From Hysterium pulicare CBS 123377 (lineage: Eukaryota; Ascomycota; Dothideomycetes; Hysteriales; Hysteriaceae): 48,496 nt of DNA. The stretch is taken from positions 1-48,496 of the forward strand of contig AJFK01000975.1 of NCBI GenBank assembly GCA_000467715.1, given 5' to 3'. A program made the position numbers and the translations under genes. Positions 10,933 to 22,439 of the stretch are shown here, one piece after another. Numbering within the stretch: position 1 is the first letter of the stretch; the number at the start of each line of letters is the position of its first letter. The notes under the pieces are model-generated. The model saw nothing but the letters and a program-made list of their open reading frames with translations, searched no databases and was not told the DNA's origin.

Positions 10933-13397
10933 TGCTCGCTCCGATTGACTGCACTGATTGATGCACTTGAGAGGGGTGGTCAAGCGTCTTGCTTACAATC
11001 TCCATACGGCGGGCCGATTATTCTAGCGAGTTCGGGTCGGATCAAAGAAAACCAAAAGTTAATGCTTTTTATTTTTTTTAATCTCTTAATATTTTAGTAT
11101 TATGTATTTCTAAAGTATTTCTCTTCTTTCTTTCGTCACGTCTTGACCACGTTTCTTGCTTTACTTAAAGCTGGTATTAGACAGAATATCTGGGACAATA
11201 TACAGCTTTATGTATTACAGAAAGATAACATGGAAAGTTACAGGTCATCGCTTCTATGCATACACGCAGTCGGCTAATTTTAATTCTCACAGAGAGACAA
11301 GTTGCATTAGGCCGCATTATTTCTTGAATCTGAAGTTATATCTGCCTACCATAAACTAACGCAATGGTCACGTTGAGACAGAATTATTCTAGTAGCATCA
11401 TCATGGAATAGTTTTAATCAGACGTTATACTACTTGTTTCGTCTGGAGAGAATAACGATCATCGCGGTATTCAAAGCAACGACCAAAATCGAGCCTCAAC
11501 GACATCCCCATAGAAGTCCACCGGCTGAGCGCAGACGTTATGTTTTCTGTTGAGGTGCAAGCTAGTCCTAGAAACCTGAGCAACCGTTATGTCATGACAC
11601 TGGAAAGGAAGCATATTACTGAAAGCAACAATTGCAAAGCCGTAGAGTTTAGTGAAATTGAGGTGACTAGAATTAAGCGTCATTGTGTTGAGTATATATT
11701 AGAGTGGTTATAAGCAGCAAAAAAAGGTCCTACGTAAGTAGAACGAAAGGTCAGTTTTGAGGTTTTGCAAACTAAAGTTTGTGTTAGTACTGTCACTGTG
11801 TGCACTTATTATTCTTTTAAAAGTCCAACTTTTCAAACCTGCCCGCAAAATTTGTACTCCTGCCCCATCGCACCTTAAGTAATAATGTTGAACTTATTTC
11901 TTTATCATTTCTTACCCGAGTCATATGATGGAAGGGTAGTGGTCGATGTACCGAGCCAACTGCGGTGCAACCCTCTAAGTATTATCTATAGGAGTAACTT
12001 GCCAGATACATTAAGATAAGGATTACAATTAGGCACTTTAGTACTTTAAAATGCTTTTAATATCTCTCTACAAGTTTAAATATATAAAATTCTATACTCT
12101 AATCTAATTGCAAGCAATTATCTCTTTTATTCTTAAAACTAAATATATTTCTCTAGTTTAAAGAAAGATAAAATACTTATATTCTAAACTTTATATACTT
12201 ACTATATTGCGTATATTCTAGTAGGTAATTCTAATCTAGTTACTATATTTTGTTATAATATACCTATATAGCTTGCGTTCTATTCTAATTACCTACTTTT
12301 ATACTATATATACAATAATATAACCTTTTAAGTAACTTAAAACTACTAGTATAGAAAACTTTAAAACTAAATTATCTAAGACTAATAGTACTATATAACC
12401 TATACTTTTAGCTAGAAAGTTTAAAAAGTATAATTAAAAACGTTTTCTATAAGGCTTGCGTTGTTAAATATTAGTAAAAGCTAAGCTTTTACTTAAAATA
12501 CTTTCTTTTCCTCTTCTATATATAACTTAATAGTAGTCTAGCTCTTATAGAAAGTTAGTATAGCTATTATTTAGTAGTAAATTATTATAGAAAAGTTATA
12601 CCTAATTAACTTATTATATTATTTAGCTACTAGCTTACTTTAAAACTAATAGACTCTTTAAAAGTTAAAATACGCAACTAGCTTTATTTTTTAGTTCTTA
12701 TCTTATAACTATTTTCTTTAAATAAAGTTATATAAATATATAAGAAATAAAAGTTAGCGTATTTTTCTTAATAATCTATGTAATAGAATATACTACCTAG
12801 CAACTCTAGTAGAAAGTTAGCCTTTAAAGCTAACTTTGGAACTATAAATGTTTACATGCTCTATTCTCCGCTAATCTGTTTTAGTGAGAGCTATAGCGCT
12901 TAGTTGTGTTAGTATAGAGTTGTCGCATGTTATAAATGAGAGCTTTGACAATAATTAATGCTAACGCGTGGTTGAACTTTACCAAACTCTTCCTCGCCGT
13001 CGCACGATAAAAAGATATAGAAGCTGAATAATTAACACTCGTTCAAATAAAATCTGAGATGTTATTCGACGAGGACTATTCGAATGCACGCGAAAGCACG
13101 ATTTGAGCCCCGTTCCTTCCAATTGATAGTTAGATTCCCTAGACACTTCATGAGAAGGGTACGATTATCATTGTATCGAGCAACCTCATGATCAATTGAG
13201 TGGGCGATTGTAGAAGCTTTTTACTTCGGTGTCCGCTACAATCGAAACAAAGCAGAGAAATGGATGGTGTAGGGAAGTGCTTTAAAACAGCAGAATCCAA
13301 ACGAATCCCGGTAGAGTTAATTATCTGTTTGGTAACATGTACGAGCTGTGCCCTATAACGTATTCTGTTCCTCGCATAGCTAAAACGTCGCACTCTT
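10933..13397. other. Gene-poor region with AT-rich core
   Basis: 2.4 kb without a supported gene. 10933-11979 is moderately AT-rich with no coding signal; 12841-13397 is ordinary noncoding DNA leading to the xylanase 3' end. The centre is the RIP-like block listed separately. Confidence 0.6.
11980..12840. repeat. RIP-like AT-rich island
   Basis: About 860 bp of A/T-dominated sequence very rich in TA dinucleotides, with short G/C islets such as aagttag and ctagct repeated in altered forms. This is the usual look of a transposon degraded by RIP; no coding frame or terminal repeats survive, so the original element cannot be named. Confidence 0.65.
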
Positions 13398-14141
13398 CTA
13401 GCTCAAGGTAATACTGGAGGATCCGCTGCTATAATTTTTGCCGCTAGCATATCCCTCAGTTGCAAGTATCATGTAGTCTTGATTTCCCAACTTCAGTCCG
13501 ACTTTAGCCCATTCGCTAAAGTGTCTTCCCGTGGTAATAGTGCCACCAACCCGCGTTTCAGTACGGACGGACCAGTACTGATAAAAGGTGCTTGTGCCCA
13601 CGATAGAAGGCTTGTTAACACGTTGGCTTTGGTACAGCAGATACGTGCCCTCGTCGGAGGTAAAGTTTCCTTTGGGTGTCCATGGCTCGCCGGGACTGAG
13701 GTCGCCATGAGAGTCAACGATGTAGTATTCGATGAGAGGGTTCTTAGTCCAGCCGTATACCGAGAGATAGCCGGGGCCGGTGGGAGTGTATGTTCCACTA
13801 TATTTAACCGCCCTATTGTGAAATACTTGTTAACAGCAGCCCACTTGTGATGGTAACAATAGTGTTGTCTCTGCAAAGTCAACTGACCTGGACCCTCCTG
13901 GGCTCCATCCCTTTCCGCACACAAAGCCTCCTGGACCAGACCAACTAACACTATAGGACCCTCCCCCACCGTTGTTACATTTCACGTTACCGTTACCCTC
14001 GCTCCAAGAGGAAAAGTAGTAACCCTGCCGACGTTCGAGGTCTGCGGAGGTTGGAGAACCGAGACGCTCGAAAAGCTGTCCAGGGGCAGTGAATGCTCCT
14101 GGAACTAGGGAGATGACTGCAAGAAATTTGAAAGAGACCAT
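13398..14141 (-). CDS. Endo-1,4-beta-xylanase, glycoside hydrolase family 11 (222 aa)
   Basis: Two exons, 13888-14141 and 13398-13812, separated by a 75-bp intron (donor GTCAGT, acceptor ATAG); total 669 nt, 223 codons. Residues 1-19 are a signal peptide and LERRQ suggests a Kex2-like propeptide cut. The mature part is a complete GH11 jelly roll: [28 protein letters not shown] with nucleophile Glu113, QYWSVR, and MILATEGY with acid/base Glu204. Length is typical of catalytic-domain-only enzymes, with no carbohydrate-binding module. It would be secreted to hydrolyse xylan in plant cell walls. It stands alone beside an AT-rich desert. An upstream GGCTAA on the coding strand (14378-14383) could bind an XlnR/Xyr1-type activator. 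Confidence 0.93.
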
Positions 14142-16583
14142 GGTGACAGATGTGATTAGCGACGTCCAGCTTTTTCTTCCAAGCCCGGTCACCTCCTTTC
14201 TATACCTTTGGCCATAAAAAGGATTTACGGCCCAGACTAATTTATTAAACGTTATGTACCGTTCCTTATGTCCCTACAAGGGATCGTCCTTAGTACTCCT
14301 GGGTAGGCCTATGTGGTTAGATTAAGAGTAACGGCTCTTTTTATTACGGCCAATCGGATTTTATCGTTGGAAGTAGCTTAGCCGGTGGTTCAAGCGCGAC
14401 TCGGTTACGTCGTATATAACCCCTGAATTTCTCGTCTTCATTCCATCAATCAACTATCCTTTCAACATTCGGTTTGCAATCCTTGATCTTGATCGAGCCA
14501 ATGACTACTTGACTACTTTATATGATGATTTTGTCACACCATTCCCAATAAACTCGTGCAAAAGCACTTAATCTCTCTCAGCCGACCATACATAAGTTAG
14601 AAGTAACTTGCCTCCAGAATGTAGAGGTCTCGACTGAGTAGCTTGCTCAGCCTCTCTCTTACTCGCGCATCCACCTATTTGCTGAGTCCAGTATCAAGAA
14701 CTCGAGAATTTGGGATCTCCCATTCAACCAGAAATCGACGCTACCATTAATACCATAATCTTAGACCACTGCTAGGGACTCTCAGCCAGCACGTTGTTGA
14801 GCTCTCGCTGTCGGCAGGTTTGGAGGCTCGAATGCTGTCGGCAGGCTCACAGCTCACTGCCGGGCTCGCAGCTAGGCAGGGTTCCCTGGATTCTTGACTC
14901 GTTTATTTTCCGGCACATCGTCACTTTTAATACCTGCTAGTGAATAGCCGACTGGGTAGAGGTGCCCGCCGCCTTTGGCCACCTGCTGGCTTATATTTTC
15001 TCCATTGTCATATGAACCTAAAACATGACGTAAGCCTTCCGACTCAGGACTTGTCCCTTCTTGGAAGACTTGTCCCTTCTTGGCAGCACATCCCTCGCTT
15101 ACTTTCACGGGACCAACGTATGCGCAGGCTAGCAGCATTCAGATTCTAGGGATCTTCTGCCGCCTCAGAAATTACCTTGGTACTGGGTACTGGCCCTGCA
15201 ATTTTCACTTGTTCCCGGAACAGTTTGCACTCCTCGACGCCAACCCTCCTCTAGCTTCTTTTGTAGAGCCGCTGCTTTCATGATCCTTTAGTTGATCGCA
15301 ACACTTTTCTTGCATCAAATGCTTTTTGATGAGAGCAATTGTACGTATACACGCTTTACACGGGCGTCTGTGGCTCACTTCTTCGGGTGTTTCCCTTGCC
15401 TTTAGCAGTACCCCCACTTAAGGTATATCTTAAGTTCTAGCTTACTATCTTTAAATCCAACCATGCAGAGAAAATCTTATTTATGAGGCTTAATAGTATA
15501 TGTCACTATTTCGTACTATCTAGTCTTTTACTTGGCTATTCATATCTCCTGTAATCCTGCAGACGTGTAGCAGTAATTATTTCGCCTCAATTTGATCTGC
15601 TGGATCTTGACTTTTCCGCACTATTTCCCTTGACCAGAGACTCATGACGTTTAGTTTGAAGTCGTATAGAAGTAGAGACGGTGTTAGAATGAGACAGACA
15701 ATTTTGAGTTAGAAAGATTGAAAGATAGATTGGGCAAGACAATGGCGCGGCGCAAGCTAGAGAGGAAAATATATGAGAGGATAGAAGTAGACAATCTATG
15801 ATAGTTATGATGCACACCCCAGGGACGTGGGCTTTAAGAATCGAAACCATTTAGGGATAGCTCTTTCGACGCAACCAATTTTCTGAGCCAGGAGAACGAG
15901 TGCTTATAGGTATTCGCAGGCCATGATGTGAATTTGAATGACTCTGCGATAAGATCAGCAAGCGCTCGTTTATGTCTTCTTTCTTGGTAGGAATGTGTGA
16001 CGTGTCACAACCAGCAGTATTGCTGTAGCTTAGGCGAGCTTTGGATGTTGCCCTTCCGTTGTCAACGCCGAGCATCGAAGAGAATATCCGAATGACCTAG
16101 AAAAGATAGAATTTGCTTAAGAAGCTCTGTATGCAAGTGACGTGGAGGGCAGCTGTAGCCAAAATGACAATGCGACCATCAGCAGCAAGCCCTTGAGGAT
16201 ATATTGTGAGTGTAGACTCACATTAGCCGAACTTGTTGAAGGACTTAACTGGATGATGAAAAGTGCGCGGATAATCCCCGACCATTAAAAGGTTCTTCTA
16301 GAACGAGATAGGGTGAAGAGCAAGCACTGATGCAACATCTTCGCTGCCCAGGGCGATTTATACTTACGCGAGATTTCGAGTATACGTCACAAAATAATTG
16401 ACTAAAAACAAACATGATTGTGCTACACTAAGTTAAACCCTTCGCATTCGATCAAGGGTCAGTATTCTTGCTATACAACAATCAACATGCGGACAGCAGA
16501 GTAATTCGAACCATCCCTCAAACCGTGTTCCACAAAGCATAGAGAAAGAAACCAGAGACCCAATGTAGTCTCAGACATGAGGT
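14142..16583. other. Intergenic; no convincing gene
   Basis: 2.4 kb. Open stretches at 15587-15850 and 15851-16075 (minus) and 14872-15149 (both strands) lack motifs, splice continuity and family resemblance. A GC-rich patch at 14815-14880 has imperfect repeats of tgctgtcggcagg and ggctcacagctc. No RNA gene was recognised. Confidence 0.5.
14378..14383 (-). promoter_or_regulatory. Possible XlnR/Xyr1 site (GGCTAA) upstream of the xylanase
   Basis: TTAGCC on the + strand reads GGCTAA on the gene's strand, about 240 bp before its ATG. GGCTAA matches the known XlnR/Xyr1 core, but a six-base match is weak evidence on its own. A CCAAT pentamer lies nearby at about 14350. Confidence 0.3.
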
Positions 16584-17444
16584 TTAGGATAATGATTGCA
16601 GTAGCTCTTCTAGCTCATGCTCTTCCGGACGAAGATATTCCCAACGTGCCCATAAAAACCGTCCATGAACCATTCGGGCAATGGTCTTGATCAGCTCTAT
16701 CGAATCTTTTGGTGTCACACCCGCGAGGTCGGGATCCTCGCGCTTGATGCTCACGCTACTGGAGTAGAAAGGGTAGAAATATTCTTCACTATCTCGTATT
16801 GAGACTTCGAATGTGCGACAAGCCGGGCGAGTGATCGATGACGGTTCCCAAAAAGATGCAACAGATTTGTTGACGGCGACTAGAGAGACCACTTTCTTCA
16901 AAATAGCGATAAGGGCCGGAATATATGAGTGGTGGAGCCCTAGCGAGCCTATTTGGAGGATAACGTGATTTCCGTACCCAGAGAAACAACAGCTGTCTTC
17001 AAGCTCGCGTAGAAAAGGATGGAGGTGCTCTAATCTGAGTCGGTTGTGCACATACTGACAATTGGGGCATTTGAAGACTTCGTAGTGACGCTCGAGGTAT
17101 GGAGAGTGAGTGCGGTAGAGTTTGTCGAGCTCGTAACGAAACCAGAAGGAAGAAATCTCGCCAGATAACAGCCGCCTGCCCAGATCATGGAAAGCTGGAC
17201 TTAATGAGGAATCTACCTGATCAAGCTGATGGAACTCCAAGAAGAGAGGTTTAGAACCATCATCTTTCAGGTTGTTAGGAAGCAGCCAGAAGCGCCGTTG
17301 GAGTTGAACCGAGCCTTCGAAACATGCCTTCCAGGACTTGCAAACTCGTTGAGCATTGGAAAGGACGTCGGAATAATTGAGAGCCAGTAGAATTTGCTCT
17401 AGAAGCTCGACTGTGCCGAAGACTTGAGAAGCTGACGAAGCCAT
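16584..17444 (-). CDS. F-box protein with Cys/His module, intact (copy 3 of 5; 286 aa)
   Basis: Start chosen at ATG 17444 (MASSASQVFGTVELLEQIL) because it aligns with the starts of the other copies; the frame is open for 45 more codons upstream. F-box at about residues 5-45 (ELLEQILLALNYSDVLSNAQ, then RVCKSWK). Next comes a variable linker, then the module C-x2-C-x3-H-x6-H-L-H-P, CC and GYGNH (CPNCQYVH...EHLHP), then ITRPACRTFEV and a C-terminal helix ending LLQSLS. No frameshift or stop. By family logic it is a Skp1-binding SCF substrate receptor; the C-terminal module may bind zinc or substrate, which is inference. About 110-160 bp upstream lies a block repeated at 41964-42013. Confidence 0.8.
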   Translation of the reverse strand: MASSASQVFGTVELLEQILLALNYSDVLSNAQRVCKSWKACFEGSVQLQRRFWLLPNNLKDDGSKPLFLEFHQLDQVDSSLSPAFHDLGRRLLSGEISSFWFRYELDKLYRTHSPYLERHYEVFKCPNCQYVHNRLRLEHLHPFLRELEDSCCFSGYGNHVILQIGSLGLHHSYIPALIAILKKVVSLVAVNKSVASFWEPSSITRPACRTFEVSIRDSEEYFYPFYSSSVSIKREDPDLAGVTPKDSIELIKTIARMVHGRFLWARWEYLRPEEHELEELLQSLS

Positions 17445-17553
17445 AAAATGTAAGAACGGGAAGTTGGCTAGTCCAGTAAAGTGCTGTAGTCGTTGTGTTG
17501 AGCGTGGATTAAATGGAAAAGGAATAGGCTGGTAAAATAGGAAAACCTCTCGG

Positions 17554-17604
17554 TGAAGAAAGGGTTTGGTAAGGCTCAATCACGCGTAGTCGGTGATTAT
17601 ATTT
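17554..17604. repeat. Upstream block shared with 41964-42013
   Basis: About 50 bp, from tgaagaa through the core cacgcgta to gattatattt, in the promoter region of F-box copy 3. It is roughly 80% identical by eye to the orphan block at 41964-42013, in the same orientation. Confidence 0.65.
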
Positions 17605-18673
17605 GATATGGTTGATTTCATTGGATGATGTAACAATGAATCTCTGATGAACGAAACATTGTTTAGTGCCAATGAAAATCAGCTGACCCAAAATACTAGA
17701 TCTCAAAGTCACTTCGCAGACCTACATACATATCAGCTTTGGTGAATCAGTGCTAATGATGCCCGCCGAATTGATAGGCAAAGTAACGGCCCAGAAACCA
17801 AGGTGACTATCGACCATCAAGACATGAAAGCAATTCCAGCCATTATTTCCAGTCCTGAATACCCTTCATTCAGCATTGAAGGGAGCAGCGGGTGACAAGC
17901 AGGCTGCGGCTAGTATTACCAGTAAAATGGCGAAGAATAATCAGAATAATAAACGGAAACAGCACGCATCTAGTCGCGCTCATTAACAATAGTCGAGTCA
18001 AAGGCAGCGATAGGAGTGAGGAGGAAGGAAATAAAAAGAATGCCCTTTGACCCATTCGGGATCACCAAATATCGCATAAACACTCTACTTTCATTATGCG
18101 ACTACAATGCATCAACCAGCAAAGAAGCACAAAGCTGCTAAAAGAATAAATACATCGGGTGTTATTATTCGTCACACTGTGAACTCCGTTGGCTATACAA
18201 GTCTGGAAAGATGTTATTCTTTAAGCTGCTTTCGAGGTTAAATCGGCTGTGTAGGCTGATGGTATAGAGAGGAGTAAGCACAGGCTCACTCTCCTAAAAC
18301 GACGAATTATGATACTCCGGGTGGATAGTGTCTGAATTGAGGAGGTATGCAGGAGGGCGGTTTCAACTAGGTTAGGGTTATACTCTGAACCCTTACCAAA
18401 AATGCACTACTAATTTCACACATGCATTTTTTCGAGTATAGCAACATTGAAGTAATCATTAGTGGTCAAGTACTTGAGTAAATAATTATCCCTTTCCCGC
18501 CGATGCGGATGCAAATTTGGCAGCAGGCTCGATTTGAAGGGCAAGGATCCTGTTGGGTCTTTGCTAGAACTAGTCAAATTGCTTAGAGCTTCTCCAGTAG
18601 TTTCCTCCACCTTCCCGATTTTCCAGTAGATGCATAAAAGCTCCACCGGAAGCTACTACTGCCGAGCAGAGAA
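17605..18673. other. Intergenic; nothing recognised
   Basis: Promoter side of F-box copy 3 and 3' flank of copy 4. Short minus-strand open stretches (17870-18055, 18416-18646) show no motif. Confidence 0.5.
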
Positions 18674-19636
18674 TCAAGAGAGCGCACCAAACTCGGCCTC
18701 CCACTCCTTCAACATCCCCTGAAAGACATATCTCCCCTCTCTCTTACCAAGCCACGGCATCGGATTCTCGTCCCTTCTCCTCTTGAGGAATACCCCCACA
18801 GCCTCTGTAGCCAAATCCGCGAAATCCCGAAGAGTAAGGCCCCCAGAACTACCCTCCGGCACGCTGATTTTGCGTCTAATCGGACCAGGCCCCGAGTCTG
18901 AAAGTTGGATTTCGAAAGTACGGCAGGCGGGATGCGTAAGCATAGAGCGTGTCCAGGATGAATGCTGTTGTTCTCCAGTCTGTAGTTTCGAAAAGAAAAT
19001 CAGTATCGTTGTGAGTGCTTTGATGCTATTGAACGTTAGAGGACGCCAGATAGTATCTTGAATGTAGAGGACCAAGTGGTCGCCGTAACCAATCATGCAA
19101 CAAGCCCCCAGGAAAGTCATTTCATCCAGAGGCTGAAGCATGGGATGGATATCCTCCCATTTGAAGCGGTTGTGAGGCGTGAAGCAGTATTGGCAAGAGA
19201 GGCTTCGAACAGCCGGTGGCAATTCCGTGCATATGTCCGCCCAGCTTGTGGCCGTGCTGGGTTCGGGGGTGAGAATGCGCTTGAAAAGCTGCCACGTCAT
19301 GTCCGCGAATACGTATGGAGTCAACGAGCCTGTAGTATAAAGCCGCCTCAGTTCCGCAAACGAGTGTTGATTGGAGTCCGATTCAGGGCAGTGGCCAGCC
19401 CCGCATTGAAGAGAGTCGGGCTTAGAGACGAAGTGGGGATCTGGGTTCTCTTTACTTATTGGAATCGCTTGAAGCCAGCAGAGCTCTTGAAGGCGTTTTG
19501 ACCCATCAATGCAATTTTTCCAACTCTTACACACGGCTTCTGCGTTGCAGAGGAGATCAACGAAGTCAAGGCTGGAGAGAACTTCTTCAAGCAATTCGGT
19601 GACCCCAAAGACCCGATGGGCGACGGTTGTTGTCAT
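18674..19636 (-). CDS. F-box protein with Cys/His module, intact (copy 4 of 5; 320 aa)
   Basis: Single exon from ATG 19636 (MTTTVAHRVFGVTELLEEVL). F-box at residues about 8-50 (LEEVLSSLDFVDLLCNAEAV, then CKSWKNC). The linker holds SFAELRRLYTTGSLTPYVF, the segment around which copy 2 breaks. The Cys/His module is C-x2-C-x3-H-x6-D-I-H-P followed by CC and GYGDH, then LTHPACRTFEIQ and a Gly-rich turn before the final helix. This is the best reference for the family here because it has no frameshift or alternative start. Putative SCF ubiquitin-ligase substrate adaptor; target unknown. Confidence 0.82.
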   Translation of the reverse strand: MTTTVAHRVFGVTELLEEVLSSLDFVDLLCNAEAVCKSWKNCIDGSKRLQELCWLQAIPISKENPDPHFVSKPDSLQCGAGHCPESDSNQHSFAELRRLYTTGSLTPYVFADMTWQLFKRILTPEPSTATSWADICTELPPAVRSLSCQYCFTPHNRFKWEDIHPMLQPLDEMTFLGACCMIGYGDHLVLYIQDTIWRPLTFNSIKALTTILIFFSKLQTGEQQHSSWTRSMLTHPACRTFEIQLSDSGPGPIRRKISVPEGSSGGLTLRDFADLATEAVGVFLKRRRDENPMPWLGKREGRYVFQGMLKEWEAEFGALS

Positions 19637-20305
19637 GATGGGGTTGCGCGCGGGAAGAGTTTATAGTTTGGTTTGGTACGAGGTTGATGAGGTGGGTTGC
19701 GTAGATTTCCAGACTTGAGGTTTTGTGAGGACTTGGAACAAACATGTAAGAGATGCTAAAAGGCAATGAGGAGTGAGTTAGTGACAGCGCGGGGCGACGC
19801 GACTCGACTGGATCTGGATTCGCTCACTTACGCTCTCAATGAAGTGATTTCAATAGGAATCCCGTGTCACTGGAGTCATGAAGCTAATTCTCTTCACGTA
19901 CACTCAAGGTGAACTGACATGGTAATCTCACAATGATTGCTCGATACCAATGCCTGGGAAAGAGGGTTAGCAGAAGAGGGAGGAACGAGGTTTATTAAAT
20001 TTGTGTCGTCGCACTAGAGAGTTATACGATGAAAGACTACCGACAATGAAGGGTCTTAGGGAAGATAAGTTATGTATGTTTGTCTACCCATGCTTATGAC
20101 AAGAGTTTAGATCGTTGTAATTTCACCCCTCCGCGACAAACATCATCCATTCCAATTTAGGAACACTGCATAGTATCAGTATCGAGAATGCATTATTTCG
20201 TTATGTAGTTGAGTCAAGAGCATGTTAGATACAAAGCAGTCCCTATTAACCTTACCTATGAGTTTAAGTTCTGGACATCGAGCTACACAACCGGAGGCAG
20301 CGCAG
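19637..20305. other. Intergenic; nothing recognised
   Basis: Promoter of F-box copy 4 and 3' flank of copy 5. No gene or repeat is supported. Confidence 0.5.
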
Positions 20306-21291
20306 TCAGCCTAATTCTCGATACTGTGCACGCCACCTGCTCGCCGTTCTGGTAACGCCCCAATTTTTTACCTCAGGTTTATGCGATATGATGGACTGTA
20401 GATTGTTCTCGCTGCCCGTAATGTGAAGACCAATTGCATCCTTCAACACCTTCATGAAGTCTCGAACGACCAAACCTGCAGAATTGTCATCGCATTTGAT
20501 TTGGCTCTTGTAGGTCTCCGATACAACCAGAACCGTTAACGTGCGACATGCAGGTTGCGTGATAAGTCCCTGTTCACTGGATTGTGCTATTGCTGTACTC
20601 ATTTCCCACGAATGAAGACGCTCCAGCAAGATGTCGATGGTCGGAAATTTGCTCCTGTGAGGGTGGCACTTCGTCAGGTTCAAATAAGATGGTCGCCGTA
20701 CCCAGTGATGCAGCAGTTACGTTCGGAGACTGCATCCATAACGGCTCGTACGCGTGGGTGCATATGTTTCCAGTTGAATTGGTCGTGTCCAATCAAGGTA
20801 CTTTCGCGCCCGCGGTCGCAGCATGGAACACAATAATACTGCTTCAGTGGATCTGGGAGTTGTTCGGCCCTGATGCTTTGAGTACCACCTCCGAGACCAT
20901 GGTTGTAGACCACGCGAACAAATCGGTACTCAATTAAGCAATCGAAATCATACTTCGTAATGATTCCGGATGCGAAGAGCTTTCGAAGTTGAACAAAGGC
21001 GTCTTGATCGATTTGGAATCCCGAGAGACTTGCGGAGGAAGCGAGGTTAGGGTCCATATCCGAGCCAGAGGCAGGTACTGGCAGAAGTCGAAAGTGTGGA
21101 TCTGGATCATCCCCCTCCTCGACATCACGGAGCCAACATTGCCGTTGAAGAGTAAGAGACCTATTGATACAACCCTTCCAAAAGCTGTTGATGCGCTGGG
21201 CGTTAAAGAGGATATCCGAGTAAGAGAGATTGCTCAAGATCTGCTCAAGCAGCTCGGTCACCCCGAGGGCTTGCTCAGCTGCGGTGGTCAT
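20306..21291 (-). pseudogene. F-box protein paralogue, frameshifted (copy 5 of 5)
   Basis: ATG 21291 starts MTTAAEQALGVTELLEQIL; F-box core is followed by QRINSFWKGC. The Cys/His module is complete but carries an 8-residue insertion (C-x2-C-x11-H-x6-H-M-H-P), then CC and GYGDHLI, where the zero frame hits TGA at 20680-20682. The -1 frame continues from there to 20306 with LNLTKCHPH, ITQPACRTLTV and a typical C-terminus. One missing base in the run CTTATTTGAACC would restore the frame, giving GDHLILNL, which aligns with GDHLVLYI in copy 4 and GNHVILQI in copy 3. The rest is well preserved, so the break is recent or an assembly error. Confidence 0.75.
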
Positions 21292-22439
21292 GATGCGGAG
21301 ACTCCGAGTGCTTGTCGATGTGGTTTGGGGGGTTCCGAAGAAGGCGGAGGTGTAGCCGTAATTAAAAGGCTTTCAGAATTTGAAATTGATAAAGAGAGGC
21401 CCACCGACTTGCGGGCTGGGTGGCTGTGCGCGGCTGTTGAGTGATTCTGTTCACTAACCGTGAATGAAGTAGTAATACCTCGCTCGCATTTTTAGGCGAC
21501 TTTATTCACATTTCCGAATAACTTCAACATTAATCTTCCGGTCTCCATGTTCCATACGGCGCCTCGTATGCCCGCTCGAGCAGACTACTGGTATGCGGTC
21601 TCGATCTTTTCAATGCAAACTAGATGAACTGACATAAGGGGAGCTGACGGAACCGGAGCTGGCGTAAACAGAGCAAAAACGACACAGTGCCGATGAACAT
21701 CGCCTGTTCGATTTTGACGCGGTTTGGGCAGCGCAAGTCGCCCATTGCTTGTTAACGAGCGGAGCATGTGCGATGGATGAAGAGGTTGGAGAAGCCAGGG
21801 CGAGAGAGGATCGTGTTCGAGGTCCGACGAGGTCGAGCTACACCGCACTCATTGTCTCTTATGTGGAGAGTACATCCATATCAAAGAGCACATCTTGGTG
21901 TAAGCTTTCTGACGTGGGTACGGCTGCCCAGGTGGCCTTACGATCGAGTTGACGCGTTGGCGCTGCTACGGTGTGATTGGCCAAAATAAGCGCCTTTCGC
22001 GAGGGACTTTTTGACATCCCGAGCCCAAGTGTCGTCAAAAAGGTATGTGGAAGAAGCCATAGAGAGGCATCAACTTACCGTTCCATCGACTCCTACGTCC
22101 TTGGTTTCACAATTCCAGAGTACCGAGGAGGTTTCAATGTCATTAATTCCATTCCATTCAACTACCTACTAATGCTATCTAGGGAAACCCGTCCGTCGGA
22201 AGCAAAAGACCCCAACCAAACGTTCATCTCATGCATAGAAAAAGAGCAAACTAACATGAAGGGGAATATCCGTTTTTTGGGCCTAAAGTACAAGCACCTG
22301 ACCTTGTCCGCCATCGTTCCTCCAAAACCCACACAAGTTCATTCATTATGATGTCGTTATGCATTCAAGGCCTCGCGTTCGAAAGGCCAATGACTACTAC
22401 CTCGAGATCATTCCATGTCAAGAGACACTATGCTCACCT
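21292..22439. other. Intergenic; nothing recognised
   Basis: About 1.1 kb between F-box copy 5 and the convergent-facing Ish1-like gene. Open stretches at 21585-21989 overlap on both strands with no motif. Confidence 0.5.

Noticed and set aside
8098-14141. Secondary-metabolite gene cluster
   Set aside because: A regulator and a reductase are present but no backbone or tailoring enzymes; the xylanase is unrelated.
14376-14400. ggttcaagcgc resembling a tRNA B box
   Set aside because: No A box at the right distance and no cloverleaf could be drawn.
15587-15850. Minus-strand ORF with a hydrophobic start resembling a secreted protein
   Set aside because: Hydrophobic part is long and irregular, no Cys pattern, no splice continuation or promoter.
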